Notes under the pieces: model-generated
Databases searched by the model: none
Seen by the model: the letters and a program-made list of their open reading frames with translations, nothing else
What the model was told of the DNA's origin: nothing
Made by a program: the position numbers and the translations under genes
Shown: positions 54,370-64,000 of the stretch, piece after piece
Layout: each line of letters begins with the position of its first letter
Position numbering within the stretch: position 1 is the stretch's first letter
NCBI RefSeq assembly: GCF_026914185.1
Contig: NC_070572.1
Coordinates: 868,001 to 932,000 of the forward strand
DNA: 64,000 nucleotides
Reading direction: 5' to 3'
DNA from: Puccinia triticina
Lineage: Eukaryota; Basidiomycota; Pucciniomycetes; Pucciniales; Pucciniaceae

Positions 54370-56420
54370 CCTGGCGCAGCGTGGATGCGTTCTGTGCGGA
54401 AAAGGAAAAGGATGGCCAGCGGGATGGGGGGGGGGGGGGGGGCTCGGGGAGGGGGGCAGAGGCTTATAGCGCTTCTAGGGCATGGTTTGGGGCAGGAAGG
54501 GCAGTCAGTAGGCTGTGGTAAGAGAGGCTTGGCAGGGAGCGGGCCATCGTGTTTCGGAGGCTATACAAAGGAGGAGTGTGTGTATGGGCCAGCGGACGCT
54601 GAAACGAGGGGGGGGAAGGCATTGTATGTCGGCGAGAACGGACGGCCAAGGCTGGGGAAGAGATCGATACAGTGGCCAGTCCGTCTGGCAAGCCTCCTGC
54701 ATTGGGAATTTGGGCGCGGGGCTGGGCTGGCTGGAGGCGGAACACGTTACGGACTGGGGAGGCCCTGCTCCCCGCCGCTGGTGCCGCACGCACGGAGGCC
54801 GGCCGCATGGAGGCCCGGGAAAGAGAGAAGGGCTCACCAGACGTGATCCGACACAGGCCAGCCGTGATGGGGGAGAGTCTTCGTGCAAGGGGAGTGGCTC
54901 CAGTGGTGTGCAGCGAGGGGCAGAGGTGGTTCAAGTGGTTGGGCATTGGTGTTGGCCAGCCGGCGTGTGGGTTACGCAGCTACGGGCCCTCGGCGACTGA
55001 TTATGGGGGGATTTGCGGTAGTGTCGACCGGGGCCCTGGGCCAGGCCAGGGCGTGTGCGGAGTGCGAGCGGGTGTCCGGAAGCGGGCGAGGGGCTGCCAA
55101 GCCACGCCCAGCACCCTGCACTCAGCCTGTGGCTTATCCCCCGAGCGTTGGTCGAGCGCCGCTGTCTGATCCCATGAGCTTCATTATGGCGGCTGGCGAC
55201 GGGGGGATGCAGAGTCCCATGGGCGCCAGGCACGGGCGAGGACATCTCCGAGGAGGACCCTGTTGACCATTGCTGGGGCCCCGCAACGCATACATGCAGC
55301 ACAGCGGCCCGGCGCCAGCCGACGACGGGCGAACGGCTTCATTAACCCGCCGGCTGCACAGCCCCGAGCAGCCACCACACAGCTTGGCACTCCCAGCGTC
55401 GATGCACACCGTTACCCGAGCATGCATCAGCCTCCCCTCAGACGCATACATCCGGCATATCACCAACAGCCTGCGCGGAGAGCTGGGTGCCAAGACCCTG
55501 CAGCCGCTGTTTGGACCCGCTGGGCAGCACCGGCTGGGCGATCGGCAGCTGCCACACGCACATCGGACACTTCGCGCCCGCGATGGCGCTGCAGTCAACG
55601 GTCCAGCAGGGCGGCTCGGACATCTCTCGTCAGCCCTCCTTTTCTCAGGGAGGGCGCCGGACGCTTGGAGATCTTGCGCCGAAGCTCATCGGCAGCCCCT
55701 CGGGCGGCCCCGTCGAGGCCACAAAACAGCACAAGACCAGGGGGCGTACGGGGTATCGGGAGAGAGTTTGAGGCTGCGTGCGAAGGCAGTGGGGCTGAGA
55801 CGAAGGTCCTCCATGGAGGTCTCGGCGAGGCCTCGAGCACCTGGACGCGGGCTTCGGAGGCCGGACGGGAGGCCGGGCCGCTCCAAACCAGAACACATTC
55901 CTGGCCGGCCGGCTCGACTCGAACTTCCTCGCCTGCCGGGGCGCGCGGCGCAAATTAACGCCTCGCACAAATCAGTGGGGCCTCCCGCGTCCGGGAACTG
56001 CCGGTCGGGCTCGACGCGCGCTGAACACGCTAGTGAACGCTGCATTTCCTGTGGGGACAGATGGAAAAAGGGGCCTAGCTGACTCCAGGCATGGAAAGAA
56101 ACACCCGACCGGTCCGCATATGCAGTCCCTCCGTGAAGGATCGTTCCCGCGCGCGCGGGGGACATCCTTCAAGGGTGTGTTACACCCAACCAGCGGCATG
56201 CCAAACTTGCCAAACATGGCAGTTTGGCTGCCATTTACAGTCGATCGACTTCGCAAAGAAAAACAGCAGAAGAGAAATAGGCCCTCTTCTGGCCATGGCC
56301 CAACGCCTTTCCTGCCGCGGGGCATGGGAGCAAAGCAAGGCAAAGCGCCCTGCACCAAGTTCAGCCTGGCGTTCTCTGTGAAACAGAGGACTGGCCTGCC
56401 GATTTCTACCGTCTAGAAAG
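54370..56420. other. GC-rich DNA, no gene recognised
   Basis: Many overlapping frames on all strands with Ala/Arg/Gly/Pro-rich translations, the signature of chance frames in GC-rich DNA. A G-run lies at about 54427-54442. Composition drops back to AT-rich at about 56.42 kb. Confidence 0.4.
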
Positions 56421-56529
56421 TGCAACCTGAATCGTACCATCTGTGGTAGAGGGACGGATGCAGTGTATTTCCACCTGTAATTGTGTTCAACAAACAACTT
56501 TTGATAAATTTTGATTTCAAAAGTGCTTG

Positions 56530-56561
56530 ATTGGGAGGGATGTCTTATTGTACTGGCCATT
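56530..56561. other. Start of AT-rich non-coding stretch with small hairpin
   Basis: GTACTGGCCATT (about 56550) can pair with AATGGCTAGTAC a few bases on. No gene is seen from 56421 to 57421. Confidence 0.35.
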
Positions 56562-57036
56562 AAGACAAGTCAAATGGCTAGTACAGCTTTGCTATGGCTG
56601 TGCCAGTCATTGATGTGGGTATGACTGGTATGGACTGGAAATTGAGCTTGTCATGCGGAAAAATTACAATATGACCCAAGTGGCAGCCAAGCACTCAAGT
56701 CATATTGAAATATATGAAATGACAGCATCATTGCTGCCAAACAGGGCCTTGGCTCAACATGCTGGACCATGAACCTGGAAGCTCAGCACTTTGTATTTTA
56801 GTGATCCACTTTAGAAGCCCAAGCTGGGCTCAAGTGCTGGTGAAGCCATGTTGGCTCTAGCCCTATCTGGCTTTCACAAACCTGGATGTATTAGATTCAC
56901 CATTAAAACACTTGATTGCCCCCCCCAAAAAAAAACAGGAAAGAACTTGGATAGGGAGGGGATGAAGAGAACAAAGAAACCTCAGGAGAGATTCAAGAAA
57001 ATAATGCAGAGAAGAAAAATAAGAAGAAAAAAAAAA

Positions 57037-57098
57037 CAACCCAAAAAACAACCCAAAAAACAACCCAAAAAACAACCCAAAAACCACCCAAAAAACAA
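57037..57098. repeat. 12-bp tandem repeat CAACCCAAAAAA, five copies
   Basis: Four near-perfect units and a fifth variant (CCACCCAAAAAA). It lies in a purine-rich stretch with no recognised gene. Confidence 0.85.
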
Positions 57099-57421
57099 TT
57101 ATAAACCCATATGTATCATGTCTCAGGGAGTCAGGACAAAGAAAACAGAAAGAAAAAAAAGAATAAAGAAAAAAAGGAAATGGAGAATCTTGAGAGTTTG
57201 AGAGACTGAATGGTGGCTGCAATCTTGAGGATCTGGCTGATGAAGCTTGAGGCAAGGATCTTGAGTATGATGGTACTAAACTAAAACTTTTGAAAACCAG
57301 ACCAGAAGAATTGTTGTGATCACTTAGGTTATCCTTCTACTTGTGAGTGATTCAATTTGATAAGGAACAGCAGTTTGACATCTTTTGGCCTGGCTGATTT
57401 TGGATCAACTATAAGACATTC

Positions 57422-58066
57422 TCATTTCATTTGAGCTGATGGACCAAAGCCCAACATGATTTTGAGATCAATTAGCTCCTGGACATGATTCTGAACCCTT
57501 GGAACCTCTTTTTCAATGCTTCTTGTTAATATTTCCAATGGAAAAAGCGCCCAAGAATATGCCTGCTTATGTAGGATAGATAGTAGACCTGAATTCTTAG
57601 AGAGGATCAATTGATAGTATTTTGAAATCATGTGAGGCTCTTCAAGTGCCTTGAATATCTCATTCTCTTGATTTTCGGAAAATTTAACCCACTCTGACTC
57701 TGGCCAGTATTCAATTACTGATTCTTTTTTTTTCTGTAGATAATTCAGAACATTGTTTGAATCTTCAATCAACTTCAAGCTAGCTCTCATTAACCTCATC
57801 TCTTCCTGGAAAAGGGTTCCTGTGTCAAGATCAAGAATATCTTCTTCATAATTTTCTTTGATGAAATTTAAGACATTGAAACACTTCTTTTTGTCAGCTT
57901 CCAACATGGTCATTAGCTCTGACAAGCCTATGTCTTTATTGACTTGAAGAAATATTCTCATTAATTTCTGGACATTTTTTCTTGTTTGTATGTAATTCTC
58001 ATCTTTGTGTTTCAATTCTTCCAGCTTCATGGGTGAATTCAACCTGATTTCACTATATGTTTCCAT
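57422..58066 (-). CDS. Unrecognised protein, 214 codons
   Basis: An uninterrupted minus-strand frame with normal protein composition (charged, helical: ELMTMLEADKKKCFNVLNFI). It begins METYSEIRLNSP at 58066, and that ATG overlaps the stop codon of the upstream exon set (TAATG, 58068-58064). Either it is the second half of a gene broken by a one-base shift in an AT-repeat, or a separate gene. No domain recognised. Confidence 0.45.
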   Translation of the reverse strand: METYSEIRLNSPMKLEELKHKDENYIQTRKNVQKLMRIFLQVNKDIGLSELMTMLEADKKKCFNVLNFIKENYEEDILDLDTGTLFQEEMRLMRASLKLIEDSNNVLNYLQKKKESVIEYWPESEWVKFSENQENEIFKALEEPHMISKYYQLILSKNSGLLSILHKQAYSWALFPLEILTRSIEKEVPRVQNHVQELIDLKIMLGFGPSAQMK

Positions 58067-59168
58067 TATATATGATATAACATATCATTCTTGAATAATT
58101 CCAAAAATGATTGATCTGAGTCAAAACCTAGTTGATACTCATAATATATACTGAGAAACTTCTTAAGAAATGAATAATTGAGATATCTAAGTTCACTTCC
58201 CTCAAGAACTGGAAAACAAACAGTAAAATTAGGGATTTTCCTAAAACAGAAAGTTCTTTTTCATGATTAATGTCTTACCTGTGAATCCACTCCTATAAGG
58301 TGAATATTTCCAGTTGCTGAGAATGCAATTAGTGGTGTAAAATTTGGTCATATAATCATGGGCTCCATGTTCATATTTGAAGTTTTTCACCATGGAGAAA
58401 GTAGAAGTATCCATTGTCTTCTTTCTTTGATAAAACCTCTGCAAAGCCTTTTTGCTTATAAAATTTTGCTTGTAAATATAATCAGCTGTTTCAAATAAAT
58501 TGTGTACAAGCTTTAATGCAAGTCTTTCTCTCTCATGCTTTTTTCTATCCTACTTTCCTCCATTATTTCCAATGGTTAATAAATCAATACTCTCTAAAAT
58601 TTTATTCAACTTGAGTGTCTCATCCTCCAAAAAAGGATTTTGATATAAATCTTTGAAACTTGTTGACCCATTTTTAGAACCAGAATGCTGTTTTTTTCCT
58701 TCTGTTTCTAAATCATACATTTGCCTATGGTTAATATTGATTTTCGTTTGTCTTGCTTCTCTACCCACAATTTCCTTCAAAATGAGATCGTGAAACAACT
58801 CTAAATCTTTTATCTTTCTCAACAATAGTCTTCCAGCATCTTTTTTGTTTTTTGTGCATTCAGCTTCTGTATTTTTCAAGCTTTCCCTCAAATCAAAGAA
58901 GTCCTCCCACATTTTATTTGTTTGAGCTGTAAGTTTCAGTTAAAATTATAAGTGCAAGAAGATTTTGAGGAATTCAAGCCAATATCACTCAGTTCAAGCA
59001 CTTAGAAAAGTGTACTACAACAAAATCAATAAATTGCTTACTTATCTCGGGGAAAGTTCCATCTTGTTTGTTAAACTGATTGATACTTGCTGCATACTCT
59101 AGGATTCTATTTACTTCATCTTGATGCAAAGAATTAAATTGGGAATCTGAAACCAAATCTTCAGTCAT
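58066..59168 (-). CDS. Unrecognised multi-exon gene, probably continuous with 57422-58066
   Basis: Predicted minus-strand exons 59168-59042, 58926-58591, 58485-58279 and 58208-58066, introns 70-115 nt, close in phase to 270 residues (start MTEDLVSDSQ). Charged and Lys/Glu-rich, no signal peptide, no known domain. The donor of exon 2 (GTATTG) is non-consensus but is the only one I found that keeps phase. It ends at TAA within ATATATAATG, where the next frame starts. Confidence 0.42.
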
Positions 59169-60136
59169 GATTTCTTTCTCTTGGAATCCAATTTGCCTGC
59201 TTATACAACTACTATGAATTGTTGCATCTGCACTCCCTGTTAGTTCAGAATAGAGAAGTTGCTTTAGTACATACTGTCAGAAAATGTAATTAGGTTGAGC
59301 ATCTTGTCCCACATATGAAGAAAAATGGGAATGAATTGAAATGAATCACTCAGAGATTCCATGGTTTGACTTCCTTGGAATAAGAGCCAGATTATCAACA
59401 TTCCAACATGTTGATACCCCAAGTAACAGGTCATTTTGGTATTTAATGATAATTTAAGATGTGTTTAACTTAATATCATATAATATTGGAAGAAAATCTT
59501 ATAAGGACTGATTTGATTGGGGATTGAGAATAGTCAGTTTTTTAAAAAGAGGACTGGTTTGTGACTGGAAATATTTTTTTTATTTGGAGGGGGGAATTCA
59601 GTAAATATTTTGAAGTGAGTGCTTAAGAATTGTGATCAAAAATTAAAGTTATTTTTAGATTACTGTCTTTTAAATATATTCATGTCACAGCACTGTATTT
59701 ATGGCATTGACACATATTCTGTACAAGTTTCACTTCATTGATGAAGCATTAAGTCTCTGTATAGCTTGCTGTAATTTATTTTTGAAACATTCCTTGCCAT
59801 GTGGAGGTTATAGAGGTGGTGGTATTTCCTCATATTATACTTTACAGCATGAAGATTACTCAAAGGCAGCTACACCACTGCACTAGGGAAAAAATGCTGA
59901 AACACCATACCCCAAAACCTTATCTAGGATGATACTGCCAGTTGTCAACCCCGTTTTTTTAGAGATGGCCCCGTCACGCCCAGGTACCCGCGGCCTGTTT
60001 TGACTGAATCCTGAAATCAACACCCGCATTCGCACTCTTTGGTGGGTACCTGCTTGCTTGCTTGGGTACCCGCCCCTTGAAACTCAACTCGGCGACTGCA
60101 AGGGACCCCTCCCGTTTGAAGAGGCATGACCTAGGC
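59169..60136. other. AT-rich non-coding, then a GGTACCCGCGG-type repeat
   Basis: No gene seen. Around 59980-60080 GGTACCCGCGGCC, GGGTACCTGC and GGGTACCCGCC are clustered, matching the hAT-type termini near 28.0, 30.1 and 60.6 kb. Confidence 0.4.
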
Positions 60137-60302
60137 GACCAGAAGGGAGCCCTCCTGGTTGGAATATGTGATCAGAAGGAAGCACTTCTGGTTGCAATAT
60201 GCAATCAGAAGGAAGCCCTTCTAGTTTCAATATGCAATCAGAAGGAAGCCCTTCTGGTTGCAATATACAATCAGAAGGAAGCCCTTCTGGTTGCAATAGG
60301 AC
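60137..60302. repeat. 33-bp tandem repeat, five copies
   Basis: The unit AATCAGAAGGAAGCCCTTCTGG plus TTGCAATATGC repeats about five times. Each contains the hairpin CAGAAGG-AAGC-CCTTCTG. A multiple of three keeps frames open on both strands, giving (NQKEALLVAIC)n; no independent sign of coding. Confidence 0.85.
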
Positions 60303-60801
60303 CTCTGCGACCTGGAGGTTACCTTCTGGTCGCGCACCAAGGTTATTTAATCTCAGCACCATGATGTGCCTGTGAAAACCAAATTTTTATTGCTGTGCAA
60401 CAATGCATCTATTACACTAAAATCAATTAGAGCATCCGCATTGGTGCGGGAGTAAGTCTGGTAGTAGCAGATTAGCTTACTACCGGATTATCGCTAATCT
60501 TGGCCATCAACCACATTGGTGAGCTCCAATTTGATGTGTAAGTATGGTGTATTAGGTAATGCTCCAGTGGACCCGGGTACCCGTTGGCACCCGGGTACCC
60601 CCCTGTTTTTTGGCCCAAACCCAACACCCGGCACCGCACCCGGCACCGCCTGGCGGGTACCGCGGGTACTTTTGGAGGGTACCCGCGGGTACTTTTGGAG
60701 GGTACCCGCGGGTACCCCCCAACTTTTAGCGCACAAAACAAGTTTGTAAATTTCTTAAAGATGAAAAAATGTAGAAAAAATGTACAAGAGGTGGCAGTCA
60801 A

Positions 60802-63800
60802 TCATCGTCCACAACTCATCTTCTTGTTCAAAGTTATTGCCCCTTTCCATTCGGCTAAAGATCCTCGTTCAATTTTGTTCTTCGAGTAGAAGGCAACAGT
60901 CATCCCGCAACTTACTGACTTTGGCGTAAGTCGGTGCCTCCGCGATGTAACATAGTTGGCCCCAAAGCTAAATGATCTCTTGACGTCAACGGATGTTCCT
61001 GTGAGGTTGAGACCAGTTAGTTATGGCAAGCAATATAAGTGATACAGATGAAAACTTACCGGGGCAGCTTAAAACATCCAATGCCATGTGTACAAGGCCC
61101 CCGTGTGTGTTGCCGGTACATTTTTGCTGGATCCACCACTTTAGTGGATTCACAGGGTTGTTACCCTCCAGGATAAGTCCTCCGGAGAGCCACATGTCCA
61201 ATGCGTCTGATGACCTATTACCGCCTCAGGCAGCTGCAGCTAGACTGAGGCCAGAAAGCATGCCAGTCTTGGGCTGTGAGATGATATAAGCGTACATCAA
61301 CATTAATGAAATAGATAGTTTGATAATAAATAAAATTAAACTTACTGTGGACGAGGTATCAGGTGTAGCAGAGGGATTCGGCAAAGATTGTGGCTTGTAA
61401 TGAGAAACCCACATGTCCCGTGCAAGGCGTATAGCCTCGGCAATCCAATCGGGCTCCCAGTTTGCCAACTTAAAGTATTCATCCCGAAACAAGGGGTGTA
61501 GGACTGAAACCAAAAATAATACAAGTCATGAAATATTAATTGTCAGCCTTAGAGTCAACACAGCTGACCTAAAGTCTGCCTTTTCTACTCATTACATATG
61601 AAATTACTTCATATCTTTTTCATCTTAAGAGACATCACTGTTTTGACTTCATTTTCTGATTCCTCATGCAATTTTAACCCTAGTTACAACTTATCAATTC
61701 TTTGTAACTATACTCCTTCCCTGAGTTCTTGAGTTGTGGCGCGCATGCGCAGTTGTGACGTGTCAGCGCTACCAGGCGCGCCAAACCACATGTACATATG
61801 TAAATTACATAAGCAAACTGTGAAAATTTTCGTAGTCTGGATCCCCCTTGCCTGAGGCGGATACACAGACTTCAGCACACCAGAACCACACCCCAGATAA
61901 CCCAGGATCACCACCAAAGAGATTACCACACTCCCAGTATACCTACCGTCACAGGCGCCTAGGATATTGACAGTAAGTAAACTCTTTCTCTGAACCTTGC
62001 TTATCCAGAGTGAAACTCTGTTGCTCTTGATTGTTTCTCCTTTTCTTCAACTCTTTCAATCTTAAAAGATCAAAAGGTTATCTCTGGTTAAGACCTACAA
62101 AACAAGAGCAGAGTAGTAACCCTACTTCTGAATCCCACCAACGTTTCCTTGTTGTGAGTGGAGGCTGTTGCACTCTTTCTTGGCCTTGCACAGCTGGCTT
62201 CCAACTTTTCCAGGTTGAGAATAGCCCAGATCAATTAATTAAGACTTAAAGTCTAGGCCTGATCTTCTCTTACTCTCTTTCTTTCTTCTCTCTCTGTTTG
62301 TATTTCTTTATCCCAAGAAATCCAACCAGAATCCCCCCATTTTCCTTGTGTCCTGTTGTCACACAAGAGACACAGGCTCACATTAATCGTTTGATAAATC
62401 AAATAAGAAAGAACTTACAAATTGAAATTCTGTAGAGAGGAGATGTTTTGGTCAGACTGTAATATTTGTTTGTGATCTTCAATCCAATCCGGCATGCATT
62501 CCTCAAAGCTGGAGGATATCCCTTGTTCTTGATAGCTGTTGATAAATGATCAGTGATTTGGTCAATGAATACCACTGTGTCTGCCAAACGGGCCGACCCA
62601 GGAACAGATACTTGTAGAGTTATCTCATGAAACAGATCAAGGACTTGAACCAAATCGCGCGCCATGCAAAAGTCGGACTCGTCCACATGAAACTTGCGGT
62701 CCACACCATGCCGTTTAAGTCGCTGCCATTTGGGTCTTTGATATTGTAAAAAGGGCTCAGCTATAGTTAATCCAAGAAAAATGAGATGAAATGAAACTTA
62801 CAATGCGGCTTCACACCGGATTATGCTTTTGAGTTGAGAATTTGTGGAATTCCATCTCGTACAAACATCTCTTTCAATCAAATGCGGTGTGTTGCACCCT
62901 TTCTCTTGACATATCTCAACAAACTCGGCCCGCGAATTGGGAGAGAATCATAATTTCTTGGCTATTGCACGGAACTACAGCCACATTCAACATCAGTACA
63001 AAAAATTTTAACATGCAATTCGAGCATAGTATGCATACTTTCACTTACTTTGGCCAAACTTCCTTTGCAAGATGCACTTGTATAGATATCGCCTTCATCT
63101 TCATCACTTGCATTTTCAATATCCTCCTCAAGAAGGGATTCAGAATCTTCATTATTGGCCTCAGGATTTGAATCACCATCACTTAATTCTTCATTGGACA
63201 ATGCAGCGGGCTCTTCACCGCGGGCAAGGCTTGAATAACAGCGTAAACATGATCAGGATTGATTCAAACAGTCCAAGAAATGAGAGACAAACCAATTTAC
63301 ATTTGAATTTGTCCCTCCGCATTGTCCTCTTCAGAAGATGAACCATCAGGCTCCACCAATAATGAAATTGATCCCATCTTAGTCTTCTTCCTATGGGTTC
63401 CGAACGGCCAAAGGATCCCCTGGACAATCAGGTTCAGGATATGAGCGAAGCAGCGAATCCATTTGGAATCACCCTTGAACCATGTCCACTTTGACCTCTT
63501 GAGCTCCTTGACCATTGCTTCATTGTTTGATGCGTTGTCGCTCACCATACCACAAATCTAATAAACAAAAAGCTCAGTCAGGCTTTGGAATAGACTACTT
63601 GAGGGAAAGTATATGGCTTACCTGATTCTGGATACCAAACTTCTCTACGATCAGTCAGATCGTCTTGGCCAAGTACTCGCCAGTGTGCCGTTGGGAAAGT
63701 TGAACAAAGTCAAGAGGCATGGCCTCTAGTTCAAACTCACCGGTGTCTTCTTCTTTTAATCTATACATAACCACACCTAAGATGTCATACCCGTTTGGTG

Positions 63801-64000
63801 ACTGCCAGGCGTCAACCCCTAAGTATAAGGCACCTTTGTGTGCCTAATGACATAAAATCAGTTGATTTGTAACATCATTGCACAAGAAAGGAAAAATAAG
63901 GGGCCCTTACCTGCAATCTAGATCGGTAGCTGTCTTGTATCGCCGAGTAAAGTAAGTGAATGTCTTTGGAGACCGCTTTTTTGGTTGGCAAATTCTTGAG
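60802..64000 (-). pseudogene. hAT-2 transposase, partial, with nonsense codon
   Basis: Minus-strand exon pieces in order: a core piece at about 63845-63630 (ALYLGVDAWQSPNGYDILG); 63548-63300 (MVSDNASNNEAMV, FAHILNLIVQG); 62990-62802 (CTRWNSTNSQLKSII); 62760-62418 (FLQYQRPKWQRLKRHG, PPALRNACRIGLKI); 61513-61360 (LHPLFRDEYFKLANWEPDW); about 61210-61060 (DMWLSGGLILEG); and 60998-60802 (GTSVDVKRSFSFGANYVTSR). Family landmarks are all present, but an in-frame TGA (63655-63657) replaces a codon within TI-*-LIVEKFGIQNQ, so the protein is probably dead. Exon boundaries in the 63.0-63.3 kb part are uncertain. Confidence 0.75.
61705..62340. mobile_element. Probable solo LTR within a hAT-2 intron
   Basis: The intron between exons ending at about 62418 and starting at 61513 is about 900 nt, against 60-120 nt elsewhere. 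It holds a block with a CG-rich start (GTGGCGCGCATGCGC), a TGACGTGTCA palindrome and pyrimidine-rich DNA, as in LTR promoters. Exact ends and target duplication were not identified. Confidence 0.4.

Larger units (their letters stand above)
60564..64000 (-). mobile_element. hAT-2 DNA transposon (right end outside window)
   Basis: The left terminus is the GGTACCC-rich block 60564-60720 (CAGTGGACCCGGGTACCCG...). The transposase gene lies on the minus strand and runs past the window edge. An LTR-like insertion appears to lie in one intron (about 61.7-62.2 kb). Boundary at 60564 is tentative. Confidence 0.65.

Noticed and set aside
55134..56165. Numerous 90-270-codon frames on both strands
   Set aside because: Mutually overlapping Ala/Arg/Pro-rich translations with no splice pattern or domain.
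60062..60364. Protein with NQKEALLVAI repeats
   Set aside because: The 33-bp DNA repeat keeps frames open on both strands; no start context or conserved flanks.

Overview
This is a nuclear window from a basidiomycete, most likely a rust fungus (Pucciniales, Puccinia-like). The genes carry many short GT-AG introns of about 58-200 nt. Housekeeping genes sit in a sea of Ty1/copia, Ty3/gypsy and hAT elements, and two short genes look like rust candidate secreted proteins. The genus is an inference from gene structure and repeat style; I could not run a search.

Layout. 1-4.8 kb is repeat-derived non-coding DNA with small inverted-repeat elements. 4.8-16.8 kb is a nest of two copia elements: copia-1 (133-bp LTRs, TSD CTCTC) is split by an apparent inversion, and copia-2 (294-bp LTRs, TSD AGATC) sits inside the copia-1 leader. 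17.4-20.2 kb is an apparently intact hAT element ending about 150 bp before the start codon of NFS1. 20.3-27.8 kb is the conserved gene block: NFS1 (cysteine desulfurase, 6 exons), a BIG1/Voa1-like ER membrane protein (3 exons, minus strand), and a divergently transcribed PPWD1-type WD40-cyclophilin gene (16 exons). I rebuilt these exon by exon and all phases close.

27.8-47.6 kb is nested repeats: hAT debris, 159-bp tandem repeats, then a DNA element with terminal inverted repeats and a perfect 8-bp TSD (TAATTTTA) that carries an array of about 30 palindromic hairpin units (43.43-44.67 kb). Inside it lies a young, intact Ty3/gypsy element of 10.7 kb with 962-bp LTRs, a gag-protease frame, a -1 frameshift heptamer and a full pol. 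Between pol and the 3' LTR this gypsy carries a predicted spliced antisense gene with a CpG-rich upstream block, in an element otherwise nearly free of CpG. A long palindrome (329-bp arms) follows at 45.6-46.3 kb.

47.6-50.5 kb holds two converging small genes predicted to encode secreted proteins. 50.8-56.4 kb is strongly GC-rich and contains a seven-exon LrgA/LrgB-like membrane protein gene. 57.4-59.2 kb holds an unrecognised AT-rich gene that may be frameshifted. 60.5 kb to the end is most of a second hAT transposase gene (minus strand), running off the right edge and carrying a nonsense codon.

Functionally, NFS1 supplies sulfur for Fe-S clusters, the BIG1-like protein probably acts in ER/V-ATPase assembly, and PPWD1 is a nuclear spliceosome-associated prolyl isomerase. 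They are neighbours, not an operon. The remainder is dominated by transposon biology.
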